A DNA stretch of 64,000 nucleotides, taken from contig OX442314.1 in assembly GCA_949358305.1 (NCBI GenBank), positions 54,631,369 to 54,695,368 of the forward strand, in the 5' to 3' direction. Shown here piece after piece: positions 1 to 8,864 of this stretch (position 1 is its first letter; each line of letters starts with the position of its first letter). The position numbers and the translations under genes are program-made. Below the pieces are notes generated by a model, which saw only the letters and a list, made by a program, of their open reading frames with translations, was not told the origin of the DNA and made no database searches. The DNA comes from Strigamia acuminata (Eukaryota; Arthropoda; Chilopoda; Geophilomorpha; Linotaeniidae).

Positions 1-2
1 GA

Positions 3-3000
3 GATGACCCGAAATCCGTTCGCAAACCAGAGGTCAGTTCATCCGAGCTGTCCGACGAGAGCCTAGAGGGAGACCCAAAGCGCACGCCGAAGGCCAAACC
101 CAAACCCCAGCCGGAGAGGGCAACACCAGCTACTCCGCGCAAAAGAGATGCGTCGGCCAGAGAACAACAAACTCGGCCCCGCATGCAAGCTCTCGATTCA
201 GCCACAAATAATGCGATAACGCGGTTAATCAACGCTAATAATGCTAGGCGAAATGAAGAGCAAGCTCTCACAAGCCAACAGCAAGATAATCCGCAAGGGA
301 CTGAGTGGCAACAACCAGTGCCCATCCTTAAAGACGACGAGTCGTCAAGGAGACAATCGCATGATCGCACCTCTTCGCGAGAAGAAGGCAAACGCGATGA
401 AAGACCGAAATATTTTCACTACGGAAATAGTGATTCGTTGTCAGATGGACTGGAGTCAAATGCACCCAGTCATCACGATTCGGAGAGAGGTTCCGGAGAA
501 AGACGAAGAGAAAGAGAACGCGATGAACGCAGGGAAAGGGAACGTGACGACCGTCGTAGGGGCCGGAAAGAGTCAAACTCTTCACGGCGCAACCCGCCAC
601 GCCGCTCACCGTCTCCCGACCCCAGCTCCGACCCCTCATCTAACGACGACAGACGAAAGGATAAATCAAGTAATCGCCGGAAGAGATCCAACTCTCCGCG
701 CGATAGAGAGAAACGACGTCGATCGGAAAATAGCAACCACCGACGGGAGGAGTTTCAGGACCTTCCCCGACAAAGCGCGTTTACCGATTCGACGGGTCGA
801 CAGTATACGATGGGAGAGCTTGGAAGAGCCCTGCTTGGCTCGTTGAAGGCCGAGGGAATCGATCTGAGCAAACGAAACGATCGTAATCGTAGCACTGGCG
901 ACCGCGTAAAGAAAAAATACGCTGTCTCCCGACGTGACACCATGAGTGTTACCGGGAATATTAGGTGGCAATTTTATATTCAGAACCGTTTCGACGGGTC
1001 ATGGAAAGCGGGAGATCGCTTCCTTGACGAAGTAATTCGAATTAAGACTGCCACTAAAGCCACCGTAGGAGACATGCTCACCCACGGTATTGTCGAGCTA
1101 ATGACAGGCTCGGCACGTGAGTGGTACCAAGGATTGAAAGGCGTCAATTGGGACGACTTTTTAATGAGATTCGACCTGCGCTACGGCGAGACACCCGAAG
1201 AGGTGAGCCGAAAGATGCGAGGTCTTCGCCAGATGCCTGGTGAAACCATAATGGATTACGACATTCGCGCCAGATTGTTGTTCGAAAAGGCCCCGATGGA
1301 ATTTCATGCCACGGGATTCAACCTTTTCTTTCTCGGCGGTTTGTCAGAGTACTCGCAACGGGTGTTACTTGAAGAAAGGGCACCGACAGGAGGCAGCTAC
1401 GAGGAGATGAGCGCCTTCCTGTTTGAGAACACGATAGATATCGAGAAGAGATATTATTCCGCTTTACCAGAAGCGGAGAAAGCAGCAACCGCTAAACGTC
1501 TCAAGTTGAGTGCGGAAAGATATGGGGCGACAGATAAAATTATGCGCCCTACTGAATATCTTAGCGGTATAATGGAGCTGGCAGAAGCTAGCGTTGGTTT
1601 ACAAATAAAAAATAAACTGACATCCACGCTGCCTTCCAACCCTTTGGCCGCCCCTAAAAAGGCACCGACAGCGTCAGCCATGCAAGCGACACTGGAGGAG
1701 GTCAAGGAGGGGGAGGAAGCCGGACAAGATGCCGGAAAATCAGACGAAAAAGAAGAAAAAGACGATTATTCGACGGACGAAGAAATACGAAGCTATCGCG
1801 ATACCTTATCAACGGGTTGCGATGAGGAAGGACCGCTAGTACATCTCATCCATCGAGATAGAGCGGTAGAAGAATTTCGCGCCAGGTTAAAACCAAATGC
1901 CGGCCGAATTCCGAAGTATTTTCGGAAAAATTACACGCCACCGTCGAAAGCAGACCCTGAAAAGAAAAAATCGACTGAAGCCCCAAGAGACAAATCAAAT
2001 ATTCGTTGTTTCAAGTGTAACCAACCGGGTCACTATTCCAATGAGTGCCCAAGAACAGCGAAAGAAGACGCTAAATTTGACGCAATAATGAAGCAGATGG
2101 CAGAGATTAAACTCGCCATGGCAAAAAAACGAGTCAAAAAACGAGTCAGCGCAGGCGGCGAAGAAATAACTTCTCGACCGTCTGCGCCATTCATGAAGAA
2201 GAAGGGGTTTAACAAAGGGTTCGATAAGCCGCCACCAGTCAAAGAAATGGGTAGTGACATAGCTAACGCCCAAATTCAAGACAGGGCCAACAACGCTTTG
2301 CAGGTAATTACCGCAAACGCTGAGGCTGAGGCGGAAGAACCGAACCTACTGCTTGAAGAATTACCTCAAGTAGTCGAAGACACAGAAGAATTTCGTGTTT
2401 TCATGTGCAACGTGGCGGTCGAATACACCAACCGCCTATGCATGTTGCCCATGACAATAGAACGTGAAAAAATTATGGGACTGCTAAACTCGGGAGCAGA
2501 TCGCTCGTTCGTTTCCGAAGACATAGTAGCATCATTGGGTCTCACCGATAAGATAAAAGGCGTTAATAAAAATATACGTCTAAAAACCGCCAACGGAATG
2601 GCGCGTCCAAAAGGAGTTATATTATTGACCATGGAGTGGCTCGGAGGGGTAGAACAGCACCCTTTCCTGGTCCTGCCCACATGCGACAGAATTTTTCTGT
2701 TGGGCTTAGACCTCATGGCGTCAATAGAAATACAACCAAATCCAATAACGAAATCTTGGAATTATATCAGAAATGATAAGGAAAGACCCGCAATTGTCGT
2801 GCCACCAGCTCTTGTAAAAGAAGCGGCGGACAAGACACAGTGGGAGAAAGGCCTAAAGAAATTCGTTCAAGACTACGATTTTAAAGCATTCGTAACAGAA
2901 TTGCAACGGGACAATGTAGTGGAAACGCTTGTCGCCGACGCCGCTTTAGAATTAAACGAAGCGGCAGCCCTACGAAGGGTCCTACTTAAATGTGAGGGGA

Positions 3001-3542
3001 TCCTGTCGAAAAAACCGGGCCGAACGAATAGGGCTATTCACGAAATTAAATTGACGGATAATAAACCTATACGAGTTGCGTATAAGGGAATGAACCCGCA
3101 AAAACGTGAAATAGTGCAAAAAATGTGCCAAGAAATGCTAGACAGTGGCATTGTCTCCGAGGCCCAGGAAGAATACGCGACGCGAGTTGTGCTCGTGATG
3201 CGCCCGGGCTCGGACCCACGCCTATGCATTGATTACCGCCCATTAAACGCGGTGACAGAGATAGATCCCATACAGATGCCGTCTATCGAATCCATTTTGA
3301 GAGAGCTTAGCCCCTTTTCTTGGGTTACGACGATGGATCTGTCGAAGGGATACTGGCAGGTTGAGATGAGGCCAGAGGATAAGCTAAAAACAGCATTTTA
3401 CTCGCCAATTGGACGGTTGATGTTCAACGTCATGCCATTTGGTTTAGTGAACGCTCCCAGTACCTTTCAGAGACTAATCGAAAGCGTATTGGGTGATATC
3501 CTGCATCAGTTTGTGTGGGCATACCTAGATGACATAGTTATT
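3..3542 (+). CDS. Element E gag-protease-RT polyprotein, first part (5' partial)
   Basis: The frame is open from base 3; the first ATG in the window is at 183, but open codons before it suggest the true start is upstream. Order seen: an Arg/Ser/Glu-rich gag N-terminus (about 340-760), a Gypsy capsid-like region (about 950-1500), a CCHC zinc knuckle CFKCNQPGHYSNEC (about 2008-2050), an aspartic protease and the reverse transcriptase palm with YLDD at 3522-3533. Gag and pol share one frame, so no frameshift is needed, unlike element D. The protease motif reads L-N-S-G-A: the codon at 2487-2489 is AAC where Asp is expected. The frame is cut after base 3542 by a DNA insertion and resumes in frame at 4092. 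Confidence 0.9.
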
Positions 3543-4091
3543 AGTGAGTTTGCGGTTGCCAATTGTTCCTTATAATTATGAGTTACAAGCTCATAATTAT
3601 AAAAATGGACTTATAACATAACGTAACTCCTCAACTTTTACTCTATTTTGTAAAATAAGGGAGCCAATCAGATCGCTTAACACTATTTGAAGCTCCTCCC
3701 ACTATTGCAAATGGCGCTGATGGTGCTAATGGAAATTCAAAATGGCTGCCCGACCTGTTTCAACATTCAGCCTCAATCACAATTTCTTTCTGCCATCGAA
3801 GGATAGAAACAACTAAAATTATTCCAGGTAAGCAAATAAATAAACTGGAAGACAATTTCATGTCTGAAAAATGTCAAATTAGTAAAACTACAGATTTTCA
3901 TTTTCTTTTGCATATGGATTTGTTCTACCATTATATGCAAGGGATTTGTACTGTTCACGTGGTATTTATAAGTATAATTTATAAAATACATTTGTTGTAC
4001 CGCAAGTGCCTAATCCAAGAAGGAATTATAATTATAATTATGAGCTTGTAACTCATAATTATAAGAAACAATTGACAACCGCAAACTCACT
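3543..4091. mobile_element. 549 bp non-autonomous DNA transposon (MITE-like) in the RT of element E
   Basis: The ends are nearly perfect inverted repeats of more than 50 bp beginning AGTGAGTTTGCGGTTG. They are flanked by the 3-bp direct repeat ATT (3540-3542 and 4092-4094). Removing the insert and one ATT restores the RT frame exactly (D-D-I-V-I then A-S-K). Each end contains an AT-rich subterminal hairpin with 13-bp arms, and no transposase ORF is present. A 3-bp duplication would suit a PIF/Harbinger-like relative, but ATT is not the usual TWA target, so the superfamily is left open. Confidence 0.85.
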
Positions 4092-6815
4092 ATTGCCTCC
4101 AAAACATTCGAAGAGCACATTGAGCATATCGACCAAGTGCTCACCCGGCTGGCGAAAGCTGGGTTACACGTTCACCCGGGCAAGAGCAAGTTCTGTCGAA
4201 AGGAGCTTGCCTTCCTGGGTTATCGCATTGGAGTCAATGGTTTAGCTATTGGCCCCGAAAAAATCGATGCGATTAATCGTTTCCCACCACCCGAGGACGT
4301 TAAAGGTGTCCAACGGTTTATGGGAATGATAAACTTCTTCGGCAGGTTGCTACCGGGCCTAGCTGAAGTGGCAGCCCCAGTTACCGACCTCCTGAAGAAT
4401 GAAAACGAATTTGTATGGTCAAATGAGTGCAACATCGCATTTAATGCAATAAAGAGGATGCTGACGGAAGTCGGCGTAATGCCTCTACCCGACTTAAACC
4501 GGCCGTTCATATTACACACGGACGCCAGCAGAGTTGGGTTAGGAGCGGCGTTGCTCCAAACACACGTGCGCGACGGAGTCGAACAAGACCTGCCGTGCAT
4601 GTTTATAAGTCGCAAACTCCAAGGCGCTGAAAAGAATTACAATGCCACCGAGTTGGAGTGTTTGGCTGTTGTGTGGGCCATAAGGAAATTCAGAGATTAT
4701 CTCGAATATACCAAATTTGTGGTCCACACAGATCATCAAGCGTTACAATGGCTGATGAAATTAAAAGAGCCAGCCGGTCGACTAGCCAGATGGCAGTTAG
4801 AACTGATGGCATGCGACTTGACCATTCAATACAAGCCCGGCAAATATAACGTCGTGGCTGACGCTCTGTCACGGGCACCAGTGTCAGATCCAATCGACGC
4901 TGACGATGATGGCGAGGATGACTCCCGCATCATTTATTGCCCTACGAGTTGTCACCGTTGGGATTTAAGGAAGATGAATGAAATTCCTACCGCGTCTCCG
5001 GCAGATGTAAAATTCTGTGGATTCTGGACGCGGTTATACCAACCAGCTGCTGACAATTACCCAAACGCAAAGAAGGAATTTAAGCTAGAGCGGAGAATAA
5101 ATGACCCGCTTCTAAGCGCCTTCCACGCTCGTGTCAGCAAGCAAATGAAAAGCAATCCCCCAACAAGGGAGGAAATAATTGTGCAACAAAAATTAGACAA
5201 AAAATGTCAGGACAGAGCTAGATTCGTACTGACAGGAAAATATCCGCCCAACTTAACCAGAAGGCAGAAGCGTCGTTATGCACACGAATCCATAGATTAC
5301 CTATTGGATGACGGCCTTTTAGTGAAACATCACCCAAATCACCAAGATGACTTGAGTGAATCGGACACCGCAGTAAAGGTAGTAATACCTGCTTCCTTAA
5401 TCGGTCGCGTGCTGTGGTTGTTACACGGGCACCCGCTTGCGAGCCATGCGGGAGTAAGCAGAACACTCTATCGTGCTACACAGCTTTTTCACTGGACAGG
5501 GATGAAAAAAGATATTGCTCTTTTTGTCCACCAATGTCAGCGATGTCAAGCGTGCAAGCCGAAGAGTAAATCACCATTCGAAACTATTTTCTTAGGGCCT
5601 TACGCGCCTTTTGATTGTTTAAGTGTCGATGTGATGGGCCCAAAACCCGTTACGGGAAATAAAAATGCGTACATTATCGTTATAATGGACGTGGCAACTC
5701 GTTGGCCCGAGTTGTACGCCGTCGCTAGACCTTCAGCAGAGAAAATCGTTGAATGTATCTACGACGTGGCGTTACGTTACGGATTTCCACGTAAAATAAT
5801 ATCCGATAACGGACCCCAATTTATCTCGAAAATTTGGGGTAAGTTTTGTAAAAAATTCGGGATTGTGGCGTCACATACTTCGACCTACAATCCTAGAACA
5901 AATCCCGTTGAGCGACTCAACAGGGATATCAAATATGCATTAAGTATATTCACTGACATCCACAATAGGTGGGATGAATACTTGAGGGAGATCGCGTTCA
6001 GCATACGAACAACAGTCTCGAGGACGAGAGATTTTTCTCCGGCCTACCTCAACTTCGCCCGAGAGCTACGAGTGCCTTGGGACCCACGAGTGGCAGAGTC
6101 GGTAAATGTGGTGGACCCAGAGAAACCACATGAGTATGTGTATAAATTGGAGCAAACAATTTCGAACACATACAAGCATATGATGGCGCACATTTTTAAC
6201 ATGCGCGACCGCATTTTACAAGATAAAAGCGGTGGAAAATTCGTGAATTTCGAGATCAATGATTTGGTGTGGAAAGATGCACACACCCTCTCAAATGCAG
6301 CGAGAGGAATCACCGCCAGCTTGGCCGACAAGAGAGATGGTCCGTATGTAATCATCGGCAAGCATGGCGGTAACGCGTATAAATTACGCAAGCTCGAGGA
6401 CAACACCGAGCAAAAATCGATCCAGGTACGAGAGTTAACTCCGTACATTCCGGAATTCCCGCAAGAAATGTGGGCCAAGGGCCAAGTCAAGTCTAAAACT
6501 GACGGCCAAATCGTCGATATGTTCGCTGGCGAGTCGAAAAAAGCACCGCCAAGTGACAACGAGGAGTATTTCGACGCCCCTTCACCTCCGGTCAACGAGA
6601 TCGTTGAATCCGTTCCGGATCCAATTTTGGTCGGGGGGGAAACAGGAGAAACTCCTGAAACAAACACAAAAAACACGGATAAAAAAGAAAACAATAATGA
6701 GGAGGTACAGACACAAAAAACAACAAAAAATATCGTACCTGCCTCGATCCGTAACCTGCGACCAAAAAGAGATAATCCGTTTATAAAAGGCGGAAAGGTC
6801 GTAGGAAAGAAGTAA
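4092..6815 (+). CDS. Element E pol, second part: RT thumb, RNase H, integrase
   Basis: This continues the polyprotein in the same frame as 3-3542. RT thumb region first, then RNase H (H-T-D-A-S at about 4515; TELECLAVVWA; TDHQALQWL; VADALSR). Next the integrase HHCC finger (HGHPLASH ... CQRCQACK, about 5425-5560), the DDE core (LSVDVMGP, SDNGPQF, NPVERLNRD) and a C-terminal region with a GPY-type motif (about 6340). The tail after about 6480 is acidic and low complexity. All three integrase catalytic residues are present. The stop at 6815 is followed by a hairpin-bearing non-coding stretch. Confidence 0.9.
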   Translation: MASKTFEEHIEHIDQVLTRLAKAGLHVHPGKSKFCRKELAFLGYRIGVNGLAIGPEKIDAINRFPPPEDVKGVQRFMGMINFFGRLLPGLAEVAAPVTDLLKNENEFVWSNECNIAFNAIKRMLTEVGVMPLPDLNRPFILHTDASRVGLGAALLQTHVRDGVEQDLPCMFISRKLQGAEKNYNATELECLAVVWAIRKFRDYLEYTKFVVHTDHQALQWLMKLKEPAGRLARWQLELMACDLTIQYKPGKYNVVADALSRAPVSDPIDADDDGEDDSRIIYCPTSCHRWDLRKMNEIPTASPADVKFCGFWTRLYQPAADNYPNAKKEFKLERRINDPLLSAFHARVSKQMKSNPPTREEIIVQQKLDKKCQDRARFVLTGKYPPNLTRRQKRRYAHESIDYLLDDGLLVKHHPNHQDDLSESDTAVKVVIPASLIGRVLWLLHGHPLASHAGVSRTLYRATQLFHWTGMKKDIALFVHQCQRCQACKPKSKSPFETIFLGPYAPFDCLSVDVMGPKPVTGNKNAYIIVIMDVATRWPELYAVARPSAEKIVECIYDVALRYGFPRKIISDNGPQFISKIWGKFCKKFGIVASHTSTYNPRTNPVERLNRDIKYALSIFTDIHNRWDEYLREIAFSIRTTVSRTRDFSPAYLNFARELRVPWDPRVAESVNVVDPEKPHEYVYKLEQTISNTYKHMMAHIFNMRDRILQDKSGGKFVNFEINDLVWKDAHTLSNAARGITASLADKRDGPYVIIGKHGGNAYKLRKLEDNTEQKSIQVRELTPYIPEFPQEMWAKGQVKSKTDGQIVDMFAGESKKAPPSDNEEYFDAPSPPVNEIVESVPDPILVGGETGETPETNTKNTDKKENNNEEVQTQKTTKNIVPASIRNLRPKRDNPFIKGGKVVGKK

Positions 6816-7293
6816 AATAAATTACGAGTCGATGGCGGCACTAAAAATAAATTCTAATCGACCGATAGTGCAAGCCATCACGTTGCGAGACTCGAAGAAA
6901 ATTCCGCTAAGTCCAACAAAGCGGATATCGGTCGAATTCACGTCACAAGATGGCGTGGAAGCGCGGGACCCGTAGCAAAATTATCGGCACGGGTCGGATA
7001 CCGCGTGCAAAAGACCCCGTAGCAGCAATCGCGCACGGGAGTGAAAACAAAGGAGACCCGTAGCGTAACATGCGCACGGGTAAGTGCGCACTAGTCTCAA
7101 ACACCCGGGTTCTGGAGTATATTACCCAGAATCCATCGCGATTACCTCGTGTTCACACGAACTTCCGCTTTTCACAGCTGATCGCTGCATTCGTGCATGA
7201 TCCTCGTTTTTAACGTTTTTATCGAGTTTTTTGAGATAGTTTTATCATCCTTTTTTCAATCGTGATTGAGCTTTTTTGTGCGCGCTCCTCGCC
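6816..7293 (+). other. Element E region between pol and the putative ORF3, with hairpins and a candidate intron
   Basis: Non-coding stretch. At 6969-7080 three stem-loops share arms of the type CCCGT/ACGGG. Directly at the last one lies a good splice donor (GG then GTAAGT, intron from 7080) and a matching acceptor (CTTTTCACAG ending at 7177), which would define a 98-nt intron upstream of the ATG at 7294. Splicing is inferred from consensus only. Confidence 0.45.
6969..7080 (+). repeat. Three tandem stem-loops with (A)CCCGT...ACGGG(T) arms
   Basis: Each unit reads (A)CCCGTAGC, 9 to 10 variable bases, then GCACGGG(T). The arms CCCGT and ACGGG pair. Inside them GC pairs with GC, leaving a bulged A on the 5' side. 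Loop sequences differ between the three units while the arms are kept. Spacing is about 35 to 60 bases. Confidence 0.6.
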
Positions 7294-7407
7294 ATGGACG
7301 AGGAAGAGAACGACGTGCTTGCCATCGAGCACGAGGACGAGGCAAACTGGGACCACGATGTAAACCAAGTCCCACCCGATCAGGTAGAAGTCGGCGTCGG
7401 CACATGA
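7294..7407 (+). CDS. Possible start of element E ORF3, truncated
   Basis: An ATG in a strong context (GCCATGG) opens a 37-codon acidic frame starting MDEEENDVLAIEHEDE. It stops at 7405-7407, exactly where the sequence switches to inverted element D, so the natural reading frame is cut. A CAG|GTAGAA donor-like site occurs at about 7383. In the related A and B copies an acidic first exon (MEGEEPKEG...) occupies the same place after pol, so this is probably the equivalent exon. No function can be assigned. Confidence 0.35.
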   Translation: MDEEENDVLAIEHEDEANWDHDVNQVPPDQVEVGVGT

Positions 7408-7408
7408 G

Positions 7409-8864
7409 ACGCAGTTTTAGCACGGTCATTCGGATGAACCTCTATTTGCCAATAGCCTTTTGACAAATCTATTGTTGTGACCCATTCAAACCTTCCGAGT
7501 TCTCGCAAGATTTCCTCAATGCTGGGCATTTGAGGAGGGTCGTATAATGTATGTGCATTGAGTGGTCTAAAATCAATGCAGAGTCTCGGATCACAATCCG
7601 GACGCATCACTAGAACTATTCGCATTCCATAGTCTCCAGTGGCTTGTTCAACGTATCCATTATCCAACATGTCTTGACAGATTTGACGGATAATTTCACG
7701 TTTTTGTGGATTTACGCTTTTAAACGGAACTCTAATAGGAACTTTAGTGTCCAGTTTAATTTCATGCCTAACGAGGTGTGTTCTACCTGGTCGGCGAGAT
7801 AAAATCTTTTCATGTTTCTTTAATACTTTTTCAAGCATTAAACTATTTTCCATTGACAAATTAGCGTCGCTAACAAGTCTTTGTACTATGTTTTCTTCAT
7901 CGGCAACTTTAGCTTGACATGCAGTGGCGGAACCAGCTTTCATGTGATTTGCTTTAATAAAGTCGCGTTTCATGATTTCTTCGGGTGGATCAAGAAACTC
8001 TTGATAACGATCAAGAATCGCTTGAGGAACAAAAGGTAAATCTTCTTTCAAAGACTTGACAAAATTCCAAGACATCGTCTTAGGATTTGGTTGTATGTTG
8101 AGTCGATTCATAAAATCACATCCTAATAAAACAATAGGATATTTATTTCTTAAAATTATGAATGGATGACTTAACATCCCGTGAGTCCACGCAAAAGAAA
8201 GTAGGAGAGTTCCTTCAGGGACTACATCTTCTGAAGCAGTCGTAACTCTCACATCCGGTCCAATTGGTCGAATTTCATCTTCCAGTTTCAGCGAAATTAC
8301 TACGGAGTAGGCCATGAAGCTTCGATTAGCTCCAGAGTCTAACATCCCTGTTATCATACCGTTTGCCGTCTGCAATCGAATCGTCGGCAAATCATTGCTG
8401 TTTGGTATGTCCGCGTACTTGCACTTAAAACGTCGCGGTGGCTTAATTTCTATCGGCGGATCCAATGGTAATTCGTCCAATAAATCATTAGTGACTAACG
8501 TTGTAGCCATTAATTTTTCAATACATTCATCAAGACCAGGTAAATCAATTTTATCTGATCCTTCAGTGATTTCAGGTGTTGGCCTAGTTTTTCCATCTAG
8601 CAAAGTAACAGCATCTTTCATTTTAGATTCCCAATCAACTTTTAATTGTTGAACTTTTTCTTTAAAAAATTCTTCAGTGATGTTTTCATTTTGCAGCACA
8701 AGCCTTAAACTGGAAACATCAATTTTTGGAAATATTAAATTATTTTCTAATTCTAATTTAATCTGAGTATTCAAAAATTCATCTAAAATTTGAGATGGTG
8801 TTAGTTCATTTTCCGAGGCGGTAGGCGTCGCATCCACTAGACCGTCTGGATGCGCGCTTACAAG
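7409..8864 (-). CDS. Element D pol fragment (protease and N-terminal RT), reached by -1 frameshift
   Basis: The frame has no ATG start; it is open from the slippery site at 8864-8870 and begins in the -1 frame as L-V-S-A. It shows an intact aspartic protease motif (M-L-D-S-G-A-N-R-S) with a flap-like region and then RT motifs RLCIDFRPLN and TTIDLSKGYWQIE. It ends at the junction with element E just after A-K-T-A, before the YIDD-type box, so this copy cannot make an active RT. The corresponding protein in A is nearly identical over the overlap. Confidence 0.88.

Larger units (their letters stand above)
1..7408 (+). mobile_element. Element E: Ty3/Gypsy LTR retrotransposon, 5' part outside the window
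   Basis: Internal region of a Gypsy-type element: gag, protease, reverse transcriptase, RNase H and integrase lie in that order in one frame. The frame is open from base 3, so the start of gag and the 5' LTR lie before the window. No polypurine tract or 3' LTR was found before the element ends abruptly near 7408, where inverted element D begins. Gag and pol resemble those of D, A and B, so E is a sister family. It is broken by a MITE-like insertion at 3543-4091 and carries a protease active-site change. Confidence 0.88.

Noticed and set aside
6044-6841. 265-codon minus-strand frame opposite element E integrase
   Set aside because: Shadow of the real pol frame; no motif.
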